64,000 nt of DNA. Origin: Acetobacter conturbans. Lineage in GTDB: Bacteria > Pseudomonadota > Alphaproteobacteria > Acetobacterales > Acetobacteraceae. How positions within the stretch are numbered: the stretch's first letter is position 1; the number at the start of each line of letters is the position of its first letter. The stretch lies in assembly GCF_011516755.1 (NCBI RefSeq), contig NZ_WOSY01000005.1:124001-188000 (forward strand), in the 5' to 3' direction. The position numbers and the translations under genes were made by a program. Of this stretch, positions 55,518-64,000 are shown piece after piece. Below the pieces are notes generated by a model, which was not told the DNA's origin, ran no database searches, and saw only the letters and a list, made by a program, of their open reading frames with translations.

Positions 55518-57812
55518 TCAGTCTCCTTCCGCGATCAGCGGAGCGTCGTCGACATTCGCACCGCCCCGGTTTGCCGTGTGGCGGTTCTGCTGCATCCACA
55601 GCGTTCGGTAAATCGCACAGCGTTCGAGCAGAACCTCATGCGGGCCGATATCGGCCACGGCGCCACGTTCCATGACGAGAATCTGGTCACAGTTCACAAG
55701 AGACGACAGCCGGTGAGAGACGATAACCATCGTGCGGCCCTTGCCGATGCGCTCCAGATTGGCGTTGACGAGCGCCTCGCTTTCCGGATCGAGCGCCGAG
55801 GTCGCCTCATCGAGAATCATCAGTTTCGGATCGCAGATCACGGCACGCGCAATGGCGAGGCGCTGACGCTGACCACCAGAAATATTGGTGGACCCTTCTT
55901 CAATGAAGGTTTCATAGCCTGCGGGCATGCGTTCGATGAACTCTTCCGCGCCGGCAAGACGGGCGGCACGCACCACGTCGTCAATGGTCAGGCCCGGTCG
56001 TCCTGCCGTGATGTTGTCGCGAATCGTACCACGGAACAGGAAGTTGTCCTGAGGCACGACACCGAACGAACGACGGAGATGGTTGAGGTTGATTTCACGC
56101 AGATCGACGCCGTCGAGCTTCAGATAGCCCGTATAGGAGCGGCTGACGCCCTGAAGCAGACGGGTAATGGTCGATTTGCCGGAGCCTGAGCGTCCGACCA
56201 GACCCAGCATCGTGCCTGCGGGCACCTCGAAGGTGACGTCGTCCAGCGCCTTGCTGCTAGCGCCGGGATAGCTGAAGTTCACGTCGATGAAGGACAGAGC
56301 GCCCTTGATCTTCGGGCGCATGCCGGTCGTAAGCGCCTTCGTTTCGGTCGGCTGGTTGAGAACCGTGCCCGCTTCGCCCAGCGACGTGGTGACTTCGTTC
56401 AGATCGTCAAGCAGCTTGGCCAGACCGGTCAGCGGTGTCGCGACACGACTGCCGAGCATCATGAAGGCCACCAGCGCACCCGCGCCCACCGAAGAGCTTC
56501 CGGCCAGCACAAGATAAGCGCCGACGAGGATGATGCCACGGTTGATGAACAGTTCCAGCGGCATGCTCAGCGTCGCGGGCCAGTTCGACATGCGGCCGAC
56601 ATCCAGCTTCGCCTGCACGACGGCGGCGGTGCATTCGTCCCATTCCTGCTTGCGGGAATTTTCGAGCGCCAGCGTCTTGATGGTGCGGATACCGGCGATC
56701 GTCTCGTACATGACGCCCGACCGCTTCATGTCGGCATCAATGAGCTTGCCGAACTGGCGTCCGACCGGACCCATGAAGATCACGACGAGCAGGCCGATCA
56801 GGCCCGAGGCGGCGACGGTCATCCATGCCAGCGTCGAGCTGAGGAAGAAGAGGAACGGCAGGATCACGACAAGGGTGAACAGATCAAGGAAGGTCGACAT
56901 GAGCCGACCGGTCATGAAGTCACGGACCTTGTAGATCGCCATCACGCGCCCGATGACGTTACCGGCCTGCTGACGCTCGAAGAATTCGAGGGGAAGGGAC
57001 AGAAGGCGCGAAAAGATGTGCAGCGAGATGCGTGTGTCGATACGCGTGGTGAGCACGAGCGTCAGTTCGCGACGACCGTAAGAGAGCAGCACTTCATAGA
57101 AAGACAGCACCAGCACGATGGCGGTGATCGAGACGAGCGTCGCCATCGAGCGGTTGTTCACCACGCGGTCGATGACCTGCATGACGATCAGTGGCGGGAA
57201 GATCTGGAGGATACTGAGCGTCATCGAGGCAATGGCGATGTCGCGCAGGGACCGTTTCTCGCGCAGAACCATCTTGGCGAGCCACGCTGCATTGATCGGC
57301 GCATCGGCTTCCGTCTGGTCCTTGCGGCGCTTGATCAGCAGGACATCGCCTGTCCAGACCTGTCCGAGACGCATCTCGTCCACGGGAACCGGTGGGACGG
57401 CCTCGTCGGCCATCGGATCGCGCAGCCAGACGATTCCGCGGCCAGCATCGGCATTCACCATCAGCGCGGCGGAGCCATCGCGGAACATCAGGACGATGGG
57501 CGGAGAATTGCCCATCTTGACGAGGTAGCGCCATTTGATGCGCATGCCTTTCGCCACCGCGCCCTGCTCGTTCAGCCAGCGGGAGAGGGTGGCGGGAGAG
57601 GGACTGCTTTCACCGGGTTCCCCGATGAAATCCTGTACGTCCAGTTCGAGACCGTGGAAATGAGCCGCCGCGATGACGGCATGCAGCCGGATCAGGGCAG
57701 GTGCTGGTCTCTCTTCCTGTCGGCCGGGTGTACCGACGGCGTTTCCCTGCGGATTCTTCGGGGTATCCCCTTCAGAGCCGGGAGCGTCGTTCGCGTTGTC
57801 GACTGGAGCCAC
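55518..57812 (-). CDS. Type I secretion ABC transporter with C39-like domain lacking catalytic Cys
   Basis: The product has 764 residues. An N-terminal C39-peptidase-like domain (about 38-165) lacks the catalytic Cys; the sequence there reads LIRLHAVIAAAHFHGLELD. Six membrane helices follow (about 195-470), then an ATPase domain with Walker A GLVGRSGSGKST, signature NISGGQRQRLAIARA and Walker B LMILDEATSALD. This is the HlyB/CLD class, which exports unprocessed substrates carrying a C-terminal signal, rather than the Gly-Gly-leader bacteriocin class. It heads the minus-strand secretion/glycosylation block. Confidence 0.9.
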   Translation of the reverse strand: MAPVDNANDAPGSEGDTPKNPQGNAVGTPGRQEERPAPALIRLHAVIAAAHFHGLELDVQDFIGEPGESSPSPATLSRWLNEQGAVAKGMRIKWRYLVKMGNSPPIVLMFRDGSAALMVNADAGRGIVWLRDPMADEAVPPVPVDEMRLGQVWTGDVLLIKRRKDQTEADAPINAAWLAKMVLREKRSLRDIAIASMTLSILQIFPPLIVMQVIDRVVNNRSMATLVSITAIVLVLSFYEVLLSYGRRELTLVLTTRIDTRISLHIFSRLLSLPLEFFERQQAGNVIGRVMAIYKVRDFMTGRLMSTFLDLFTLVVILPFLFFLSSTLAWMTVAASGLIGLLVVIFMGPVGRQFGKLIDADMKRSGVMYETIAGIRTIKTLALENSRKQEWDECTAAVVQAKLDVGRMSNWPATLSMPLELFINRGIILVGAYLVLAGSSSVGAGALVAFMMLGSRVATPLTGLAKLLDDLNEVTTSLGEAGTVLNQPTETKALTTGMRPKIKGALSFIDVNFSYPGASSKALDDVTFEVPAGTMLGLVGRSGSGKSTITRLLQGVSRSYTGYLKLDGVDLREINLNHLRRSFGVVPQDNFLFRGTIRDNITAGRPGLTIDDVVRAARLAGAEEFIERMPAGYETFIEEGSTNISGGQRQRLAIARAVICDPKLMILDEATSALDPESEALVNANLERIGKGRTMVIVSHRLSSLVNCDQILVMERGAVADIGPHEVLLERCAIYRTLWMQQNRHTANRGGANVDDAPLIAEGD

Positions 57813-57993
57813 AGATCGTCCTCTATAAAACTAGTCCGCGTTTCACCCCGCGGGAAAACGCTGAACGGCCTCTACCACACAAACCGCGTGACGGCTGCCC
57901 ACGATATGACGGGTTTGTGATTTCCGCCTCGAAAACAGACAGTCACGCCCGGTATTCCGGTGCTGTAGTTACCGCATGAAAAATGATTTTTGG

Positions 57994-58404
57994 TTACTCT
58001 TCCGTCTCCGGACTGAACAGGCTGCAAATAATGGCATCCGTCCGGAGCCCGGCGGCAACGGAAGCCTGTTGATCGGCCGAAACAACGAGAGCAATGTGGC
58101 GAAAGAATGAGCGGTTCCCGCGCGCACGGTCCTGATAAAGCAGGAGAAGCTGACTGACCAGAGCCGGTCTGGGGGTGCAGCAGGCGCAGGCAGGTCCATG
58201 CCAGGGGCTTGATTCGCTGGCAGATCCCCGGAAGGCCGTGGAAGACGCACCGGAGCGCGCGGCATCGGGAGCAAGGCTCGCCGTTTGCTGCCAGCCGTCG
58301 CTAGCCGGGACATCGCCCGTCGCACCGAGAAGAAGAGTCTCGGCGCGACGGGCGGCACTCCAGCCCGACAGCATTGCAGGCGTGGTAATAATCAGGGGAA
58401 TCAA
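57994..58404 (-). CDS. CobW-like mini-protein without GTPase motifs
   Basis: The product has 136 residues from a TTG start; GGAG lies about ten bases upstream. Its start MIPLIITTPAMLSGWSAA parallels a CobW start, but no P-loop is present. C73, C75 and C76 in ACACCTPRPAL match the CobW CxCC motif (GCICCTVRGDL in the CobW gene of this window), with the following DRARG...FRHIALVV like the next CobW strand. No NKxD motif. It may keep only metal binding. The competing frame 57969-58358 on the same strand has no such similarity. It sits between the secretion block and metH. Confidence 0.55.
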   Translation of the reverse strand: MIPLIITTPAMLSGWSAARRAETLLLGATGDVPASDGWQQTASLAPDAARSGASSTAFRGSASESSPWHGPACACCTPRPALVSQLLLLYQDRARGNRSFFRHIALVVSADQQASVAAGLRTDAIICSLFSPETEE

Positions 58405-58610
58405 CGGTCTGACTCTCCGTCGGAGCAGGGAATACTGGTCATCAGAGGTTCGCGGCGACCACCATAGAGGCTTTCGTCGAAGGCGGGGAGTGGAGGAGAT
58501 GCCAGCGGCTTTGTCTCTCTTTTCTGGACAGAAACCGTTCCCTTTGTGATAACCGCCGTCCTTTCCCGTCCCGAACGGGTTGCATTCCCCGAATACCCGG
58601 TAGTCCCTGC

Positions 58611-61600
58611 ATGACCTCCTCCAGTTCTTCCCGTCCCCCTTTGCTCGAAGCCCTTCAGGAACAGGTGTTGCTGTGCGATGGCGGCATGGGATCGCGCGTG
58701 CAGGCGCTCGATCTTGAAACCGAGCGCGATTACTGGGGACAGGAGAACTGCACCGAGATCCTCAACCTCTCGCGCCCGGAGCTGGTGCGTGAAATCCACC
58801 GTGGCTACTTCGAGGCCGGGGCGGACATGGTGGAGACCAACAGTTTCGGTGGGTCGCCGATCACGCTGTCGGAGTTCGATCTTCAGGACCGCTCCCGCGA
58901 GATCAACCGTATTGCCGGCACACTGGCCCGCGAGGCGGCCGACCAGTTCGATGATGGTCGCCATCGCTATGTGCTGGGTTCCATCGGGCCGGGCACCAAG
59001 CTGCCTTCACTCGGCAACATTGATTATGACACGCTCGAAGCCGGTCTCGCCGAGCAGGGGCGCGGACTGATCGAGGGCGGCGTCGATGCTTTCCTGATCG
59101 AGACCTGCCAGGACACGCTTCAGATCAAGGCCGCCGTCAACGGCATGAAAATCGCTCGCGCCGAGATGGGCGTGAACACACCGATTTTCGTGCAGGTCAC
59201 GGTCGAGACCACCGGCACGCTGCTGGTCGGCCCGGATATCGCCGCCGCCGCGACGGTGGTGGAGAGCCTCGGCGTGGACCTGATCGGCCTGAACTGCGCC
59301 ACCGGTCCGCAGGAAATGGCCGAGCACGTTCGCTGGCTGGCCGAAAACTGGCCGCGCCTGATCTCCGTGCTGCCGAACGCCGGTCTGCCGGAACTGGTCG
59401 ATGGCCAGACGCACTATCCACTCAGCCCTGAAGAAATGGCGCTGTGGATGGAGCGCTTCATCATTGAAGATGGCCTGAACATGATCGGCGGCTGCTGTGG
59501 CACCTCCACGCCGCATATCGCAGCGCTCGACGCGATGCTGCGCAGCCGTGCGCCGTCCGGGAAGCATCGTCCGGCTCCGACCAAGCGCAACCCGACGTGG
59601 GTGCCGTCCGTCGCCAGCCTCTATAGCCAGACGCCGCTGCGGCAGGAAAACGCCTATTTCTCCATCGGCGAGCGCTGCAACGCCAACGGTTCGAAGAAGT
59701 GGCGCGAGCTTCAGGAAGCGCACGACTGGGACGGTTGCGTCGCCATCGGGCGTGAGCAGGTCGTTGAAGGCTCGAACTCGCTGGATGTCTGCACGGCCTT
59801 TGTCGGGCGCAACGAGAAGGCCGAGATGGATGAGGTCATCCGTCGCTTCACCTCCTCGGTGAACGCGCCGCTGGTGATCGACTCCACGGAAACGCCGGTC
59901 ATCGAATCGGCACTGAAGCTGCATGGCGGCAAGCCGATCATCAACTCGATCAATTTCGAGGACGGCGAAGAGATCGCCCACGAACGGATGAAGCTGGCCC
60001 GCAAGTTCGGCGCGGCTGTCGTGGCGCTGACCATCGACGAAGTCGGTATGGCGAAGACGGCGGAAGACAAGCTCCGCATCGCCTCCCGGCTGGTCGAGTT
60101 CGCCTGCGACCAGTACGGCATGCCGCAGTCGGACCTGCTGATCGACCCTCTGACCTTCACCATCGCCACCGGCGTGGAAGATGACCGCAAGCTCGGCCAG
60201 TGGACGCTGGAAGGCATCCGCCTGATCCGTGAACACTTCCCGGACATCCAGATCATCCTCGGTCTGTCGAACATCTCCTTCGGCCTGAATCCGGCGGCGC
60301 GCGCCGTGCTGAACTCGGTGTTCCTCGACCATGCCGTGAAAGCAGGCATGACGGGCGCGATCGTGCATGTGTCCAAAATCCGACCGCTGCATCTGATCCC
60401 CGCCGAGGAAGTGAAGATTGCAGAGGATCTGATCTTCGACCGTCGTGGCGAGGACTACGATCCGCTCCAGAAATTTCTGTCACTCTTTGAAGGACGGAAA
60501 GCCGCTGACGTCGCCAAGAAGGCGAAAGCCGAGACCGCTCCGGAGCGTCTGAAGGACCGGATCGTCGATGGTGACCGCAAGGGGCTTGAGGCCGACCTTG
60601 AGGAAGCGATGCAGGAGATGCCTGCGCTCGACATCATCAACAACGTGCTGCTCGACGGCATGAAGGTGGTGGGCGAGCTGTTCGGTTCCGGCAAGATGCA
60701 GCTTCCGTTCGTGCTCCAGTCCGCCGAGACGATGAAGGCCGCCGTTGCCTGGCTTGAGCCGCACATGGAGCGTGCCGACGGGCAGGCGCGTGGCACCATC
60801 GTCCTGGCAACGGTGAAGGGCGACGTGCACGATATCGGCAAGAATCTCGTCGATATCATCCTGACCAACAACGGCTACCGGGTGGTCAATCTCGGCATCA
60901 AGGTGCCGGTCGCCGACATGATCGAATCCGCCCGTGCCGAGAAGGCTGATGCGATCGGCATGTCCGGTCTGCTGGTGAAATCCACGGTCATCATGCGCGA
61001 GAATCTTCATGAGATTGACCGGCAGGGACTTGAACTTCCGGTCATCCTCGGAGGGGCTGCGCTGACCCGCAACTATGTCGAGGACGATTGCGCCGCAGCG
61101 TATGGCACGCATGGTCGTGTGGCCTATGCCCGCGATGCGTTCGACGGTCTCTCGCTGATGGATGTGGTCGCGAAGGGCAAGTTCGATGATTACGCCGCCG
61201 CTATCGCCAAGCGTCGTGAAGGCAAGGCCAAGCGTGCCACGCCGCGCACGCCGGAAGTCGCCGAGGAACGTGGCTTCGGGCCAGCGGATGTGGCCGCTGC
61301 GCAGGTGCGTCGTCGTCGGATCACGCAGGCCGAGCCTGTCATCACGCCGCCTTTCTGGGGACCGCGCGTGGTCGAAACCGAGACGAACGCGGTGTTGCCG
61401 TTCCTCAATGAACGCTCGCTGTATCAGTTCCAGTGGGGCTTCAAGAAGCAGGGGCGTTCGCTGGAGGATTTCCTGATCTGGGCCCGTCAGGAACTGCGCC
61501 CCGTGCTGCGCCGGATGCTGACGCTGTGCGAGGCGGAGAACATTCTCAAGCCGCGTGCCGCCTATGGCTACTGGAAGGCTGCCGGGCAGGGGAACGATCT

Positions 61601-62126
61601 GATCCTGTTCGCAGAAGACGGCCAGACGGAAGTGACGCGCTTCACCATGCCGCGTCAGCCGCGTGAGGATGGCGAGTGCATCGCCGACTTCGTGCGTGAT
61701 GTGGATGACGCCGAGCGTGATGTGATCGGTCTTCAGGTCGTCACGGTCGGGCAGAAGGCGTCCGACATCGCCCGCGAGTGGTTCGAGGAAAACCGCTATC
61801 AGGACTACCTCTATCTCCACGGCCTGTCGGTGGAAGTCGCCGAGGCGATGGCGGAATACACCCACAAGCGCATCCGTGCCGAACTGGGCTTCGCCGGTGA
61901 GGATGACCGTGACATGGATAAACTCCTGTCACAGGGCTATCGCGGGTCGCGTTATTCGTTTGGTTATCCTGCCTGCCCGCGTCTGGAAGATCAGGAACCG
62001 ATCCTCAAACTGCTGAATGCGGAAAAGATCGGTGTGTCGCTGTCGGACGGTTACCAGCTTCACCCCGAGCAATCGACCTCGGCGCTGGTGGTTCTGAACC
62101 CGAAGGCGAAATACTTCACGGTGTGA
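58611..62126 (+). CDS. metH: Cobalamin-dependent methionine synthase
   Basis: The product has 1171 residues, the complete four-module enzyme. The homocysteine domain with zinc cysteines (GLNCATGP, GGCCGTSTPH) spans about 1-310, and the folate domain about 340-620 (FSIGERCNANGSKKW, VIDSTETPVIESALKL). The B12 cap and Rossmann domain span about 640-880, with the cobalt ligand in D738-V-H740-D-I-G743. The AdoMet-reactivation domain runs from about 910 to the end. It methylates homocysteine using methyl-tetrahydrofolate. The 200 bases upstream show no B12 or SAH riboswitch that I recognise. Confidence 0.96.
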   Translation: MTSSSSSRPPLLEALQEQVLLCDGGMGSRVQALDLETERDYWGQENCTEILNLSRPELVREIHRGYFEAGADMVETNSFGGSPITLSEFDLQDRSREINRIAGTLAREAADQFDDGRHRYVLGSIGPGTKLPSLGNIDYDTLEAGLAEQGRGLIEGGVDAFLIETCQDTLQIKAAVNGMKIARAEMGVNTPIFVQVTVETTGTLLVGPDIAAAATVVESLGVDLIGLNCATGPQEMAEHVRWLAENWPRLISVLPNAGLPELVDGQTHYPLSPEEMALWMERFIIEDGLNMIGGCCGTSTPHIAALDAMLRSRAPSGKHRPAPTKRNPTWVPSVASLYSQTPLRQENAYFSIGERCNANGSKKWRELQEAHDWDGCVAIGREQVVEGSNSLDVCTAFVGRNEKAEMDEVIRRFTSSVNAPLVIDSTETPVIESALKLHGGKPIINSINFEDGEEIAHERMKLARKFGAAVVALTIDEVGMAKTAEDKLRIASRLVEFACDQYGMPQSDLLIDPLTFTIATGVEDDRKLGQWTLEGIRLIREHFPDIQIILGLSNISFGLNPAARAVLNSVFLDHAVKAGMTGAIVHVSKIRPLHLIPAEEVKIAEDLIFDRRGEDYDPLQKFLSLFEGRKAADVAKKAKAETAPERLKDRIVDGDRKGLEADLEEAMQEMPALDIINNVLLDGMKVVGELFGSGKMQLPFVLQSAETMKAAVAWLEPHMERADGQARGTIVLATVKGDVHDIGKNLVDIILTNNGYRVVNLGIKVPVADMIESARAEKADAIGMSGLLVKSTVIMRENLHEIDRQGLELPVILGGAALTRNYVEDDCAAAYGTHGRVAYARDAFDGLSLMDVVAKGKFDDYAAAIAKRREGKAKRATPRTPEVAEERGFGPADVAAAQVRRRRITQAEPVITPPFWGPRVVETETNAVLPFLNERSLYQFQWGFKKQGRSLEDFLIWARQELRPVLRRMLTLCEAENILKPRAAYGYWKAAGQGNDLILFAEDGQTEVTRFTMPRQPREDGECIADFVRDVDDAERDVIGLQVVTVGQKASDIAREWFEENRYQDYLYLHGLSVEVAEAMAEYTHKRIRAELGFAGEDDRDMDKLLSQGYRGSRYSFGYPACPRLEDQEPILKLLNAEKIGVSLSDGYQLHPEQSTSALVVLNPKAKYFTV

Positions 62127-62137
62127 GAGTTGTTTTC

Positions 62138-62182
62138 GGACGTCGTTTCTCTCTCCGTGAACGGGAGACGACGTCCATTTTT
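62138..62182 (+). terminator. Intrinsic terminator of metH
   Basis: GGACGTCGT (62138-62146) pairs with ACGACGTCC (62168-62176), with a partly paired interior, followed by ATTTTT. It begins 12 bases after the metH stop. Confidence 0.88.
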
Positions 62183-62335
62183 GAAAATATGACTGTCTGA
62201 CAGGGTGGTTTGGTGAAGTCCGTCACAGGAGTATCATCGAACTGTCACCCTGCGTTGCAAATGACACCCCTAACACTGACGACCGGAAATCACCTCTGAA
62301 AAGCAGAGTGATACGGGTGTTTTTGTGGATCTTCG

Positions 62336-64000
62336 ATGTCGTTGCGAACATTTTTGCTGACAGTTCCGCTTCTGGGAACTGCGCTTCTGGTTTCTCCATT
62401 CGCATCTGCGCATGCAGGTGTTCTGTCCGAAGAGACAGACAGGGATAACCCCTCGGCCCGTCACAGGTTCAGGGAACCGGCACGTCCCGCCTTCTGGCTG
62501 TCCCATCTGCAGGAGGCGGAGTCCGGTTGTGGGGCGGGGACTGTCCGGCGGTCCGGGACGAATGTCACAGCCGATCTGAGGCTTGCCTATTCGCGTAACC
62601 GCATCTGGAACCCGGCAGAAAACAGGGACGATCCGGTAAGGCTGCGCTCTTACAACAGTTGCCTCGCGGCCCCCACGATTGTCGTCTCGCCCGGAGATGA
62701 TCTCCGGATCAACCTGCGCAATGATCTTCCGATCGACCCGTCCGCCGACTGCCCGAAAACCATCAATACACCTGCCTGCTTCAATAAGCAGAACCTGCAT
62801 CTTCACGGAATGCATGTCTCGCCGGAAGGGCATGCGGACAATGTGATGAACACGGTCCTGCCGAACGGGGGCGTATGGCATTACCGTTACGCCATTCCCT
62901 CCGGTCATGCCGCCGGAACATTCTGGTATCACGCGCATCAGCACGGCGCGACGGCCATCGGCGTGGCCAGCGGCGAGGCAGGCGCCCTGATCGTGCGTGG
63001 CACCCGGCGCTATGCTGACCGGAAACGCAACAATGGCATCGTCGATATCGATACGGTGCTGCATGACAGGTCCGGCCAGCCGATCGTTGAGCGCATCATG
63101 CTGTTCGAGCAGATTCCATATGGCTGTTTCAGCGATTCCACCCACAACACGCTGTTGCAGGACAGCACCACGGGCGTGTGGCAGTGCCAGCAGGGCGCGG
63201 TTGGCGAGGTGGAGAATTTCCGCAGTCAGTTCATCAGCAGTCATACGACAGAAGATGGAACGGTGCGCGATGCGTGGGATCTGTCCCGACGCTATACGCT
63301 GATCAACGGGCAGACTCAGCCTGTGATGTCTTTCCGCGCGGGCGACGTGGAACGGTGGCGCATGATCGCGGGCGGCGTGCATGACACGCTGAATGTGCAG
63401 ATCGTGCGGGCGCGGACAGGGCAGGGCACCGCCAGACTGCGTGCGCCGGGCTATGCCGATCAGACGAACGCGGGCATGACCTGCGATGGTGAAACCGTGG
63501 CGCAATACGAGATCGCGGCAGACGGCCTCACCCGCCCCAGCATCTCGCGCAAGGACGTCAATTACCTCTATCCCGGTCAGCGCAGCGACGCGCTCGTCAC
63601 TTTCCGGCATCCGGGCCTGTATTGCGTGATCGATCAGGGTGGCGACACGCTCAACACGATCATTCCCTATAAATCACGCCCGCAGGGGAAATCCCCCTCT
63701 GTGATCGCCGTGGTGTCGGTGAGCGGGCGGGAAGACCCATCCCCTGTCAGCCGCAGTGACGATAGCCGCATCAGCCGTTTTCTGCGTGAGGGGTCGGAAG
63801 GACTGCCATCCTTTGTCCGGGCGCGTCTGACGCAGTTCGATCTCACCGATTTCGCCTATTTTCCTTCCGGAGGAGAGCCGGGCAGCGATTTGTCGAACCT
63901 GTCCGTGTCACATCGTCCGACAGCCTACTTCGCCGCTCTGACCATGCCTCTGGCTTCGGGTGCGGTGTTGCCCCCCGATCAGCCCATGCCGGATACAAGC
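62336..64000 (+). CDS. Exported multicopper oxidase (3' end outside window)
   Basis: The frame is open to the window end (555 codons). A signal peptide at about 1-28 (ending SAHAG) is followed by cupredoxin-like domains. Copper-binding motifs are visible: HLHGMH (H155, H157, H160) and HAHQHG (H199, H201, H203), which supply type-2/type-3 copper ligands; the C-terminal HCHxxxH motif would lie beyond the window. It is periplasmic. Such enzymes oxidise Cu(I), Fe(II) or phenolics, and copper tolerance is plausible. GTGGA lies about six bases before the ATG. A long antisense frame at 62270-63610 is a shadow. Confidence 0.88.
   Translation, partial: MSLRTFLLTVPLLGTALLVSPFASAHAGVLSEETDRDNPSARHRFREPARPAFWLSHLQEAESGCGAGTVRRSGTNVTADLRLAYSRNRIWNPAENRDDPVRLRSYNSCLAAPTIVVSPGDDLRINLRNDLPIDPSADCPKTINTPACFNKQNLHLHGMHVSPEGHADNVMNTVLPNGGVWHYRYAIPSGHAAGTFWYHAHQHGATAIGVASGEAGALIVRGTRRYADRKRNNGIVDIDTVLHDRSGQPIVERIMLFEQIPYGCFSDSTHNTLLQDSTTGVWQCQQGAVGEVENFRSQFISSHTTEDGTVRDAWDLSRRYTLINGQTQPVMSFRAGDVERWRMIAGGVHDTLNVQIVRARTGQGTARLRAPGYADQTNAGMTCDGETVAQYEIAADGLTRPSISRKDVNYLYPGQRSDALVTFRHPGLYCVIDQGGDTLNTIIPYKSRPQGKSPSVIAVVSVSGREDPSPVSRSDDSRISRFLREGSEGLPSFVRARLTQFDLTDFAYFPSGGEPGSDLSNLSVSHRPTAYFAALTMPLASGAVLPPDQPMPDTS

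Noticed and set aside
57969-58358. 129-residue frame overlapping the mini-CobW gene in another minus frame
   Set aside because: No family resemblance; the other frame keeps a CxCC motif in a CobW-like context.
58405-58610. B12, SAM-II or SAH riboswitch upstream of metH
   Set aside because: I could not find the conserved cores of these riboswitches; only short unremarkable repeats are seen.
59007-60392. 461-residue minus-strand frame, and another at 60480-61865
   Set aside because: Both are shadows of metH, whose four domains are intact on the plus strand.
62270-63610. 446-residue frame on the minus strand
   Set aside because: It is antisense to the multicopper oxidase, whose frame has a signal peptide and copper motifs; the minus-strand translation shows no known family.

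Overview
The window is 64 kb of high-GC DNA with AT-richer intergenic patches. It looks like chromosome of an alphaproteobacterium, most likely an acetic acid bacterium (Acetobacteraceae). This is inferred from protein flavour and gene order: eno followed by ftsB, accD followed by folC, several TonB-dependent receptors, and an exported multicopper oxidase. I see no rRNA, tRNA, insertion sequence, prophage or CRISPR array. Most genes are ordinary core or transport genes.

Layout. 1-4273: the end of a siderophore-type TonB receptor, a Sel1-repeat protein and exbB-exbD-tonB, all on +. 4280-5161: an RhtA-type exporter on -. 5561-13294: a putrescine/GABA module on + (gamma-aminobutyraldehyde dehydrogenase, a four-gene polyamine-type ABC importer, a LysR regulator and GABA aminotransferase). 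13347-16884: a repeat protein ending in a degenerate SGNH-like domain, and an outer-membrane barrel. 16962-21658: folC and accD on -, nadE on +. 21669-22637: an ELM1-family protein. 22798-26560: a MauG/MbnH-like di-heme peroxidase, a small exported partner and a divergent TonB receptor. 26667-31658: an exported hydrolase, enolase, ftsB, rpmG and moeA. 31717-33975: a TonB receptor behind a Zur-like palindrome. 34163-37097: a sugar MFS transporter, a small Gly/Pro-rich exported protein and Bcp. 37173-43759: glnE, divergent from a large AsmA/YhdP-like protein. 43861-45935: a CobW GTPase and a WD40 protein.

46024-57812 is the main accessory block, all on -: a type I secretion ABC transporter and its HlyD adaptor, a Sel1 scaffold, a TPR-glycosyltransferase split by one in-frame TGA, a protein with a possible ChW-like domain, and a second glycosyltransferase. 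No recognisable secretion substrate lies next to it. 57994-58404 holds a small protein that looks like a stripped-down CobW. metH (58611-62126) and a multicopper oxidase running off the window end (62336-64000) close the region.

The TonB receptors would depend on the ExbBD-TonB motor encoded at the left. The polyamine module would import putrescine-like compounds and pass gamma-aminobutyraldehyde through GABA to succinate semialdehyde. The most promising candidates for undescribed biology are the peroxidase/partner/receptor module, the secretion-glycosylation block and the CobW-like mini-protein.
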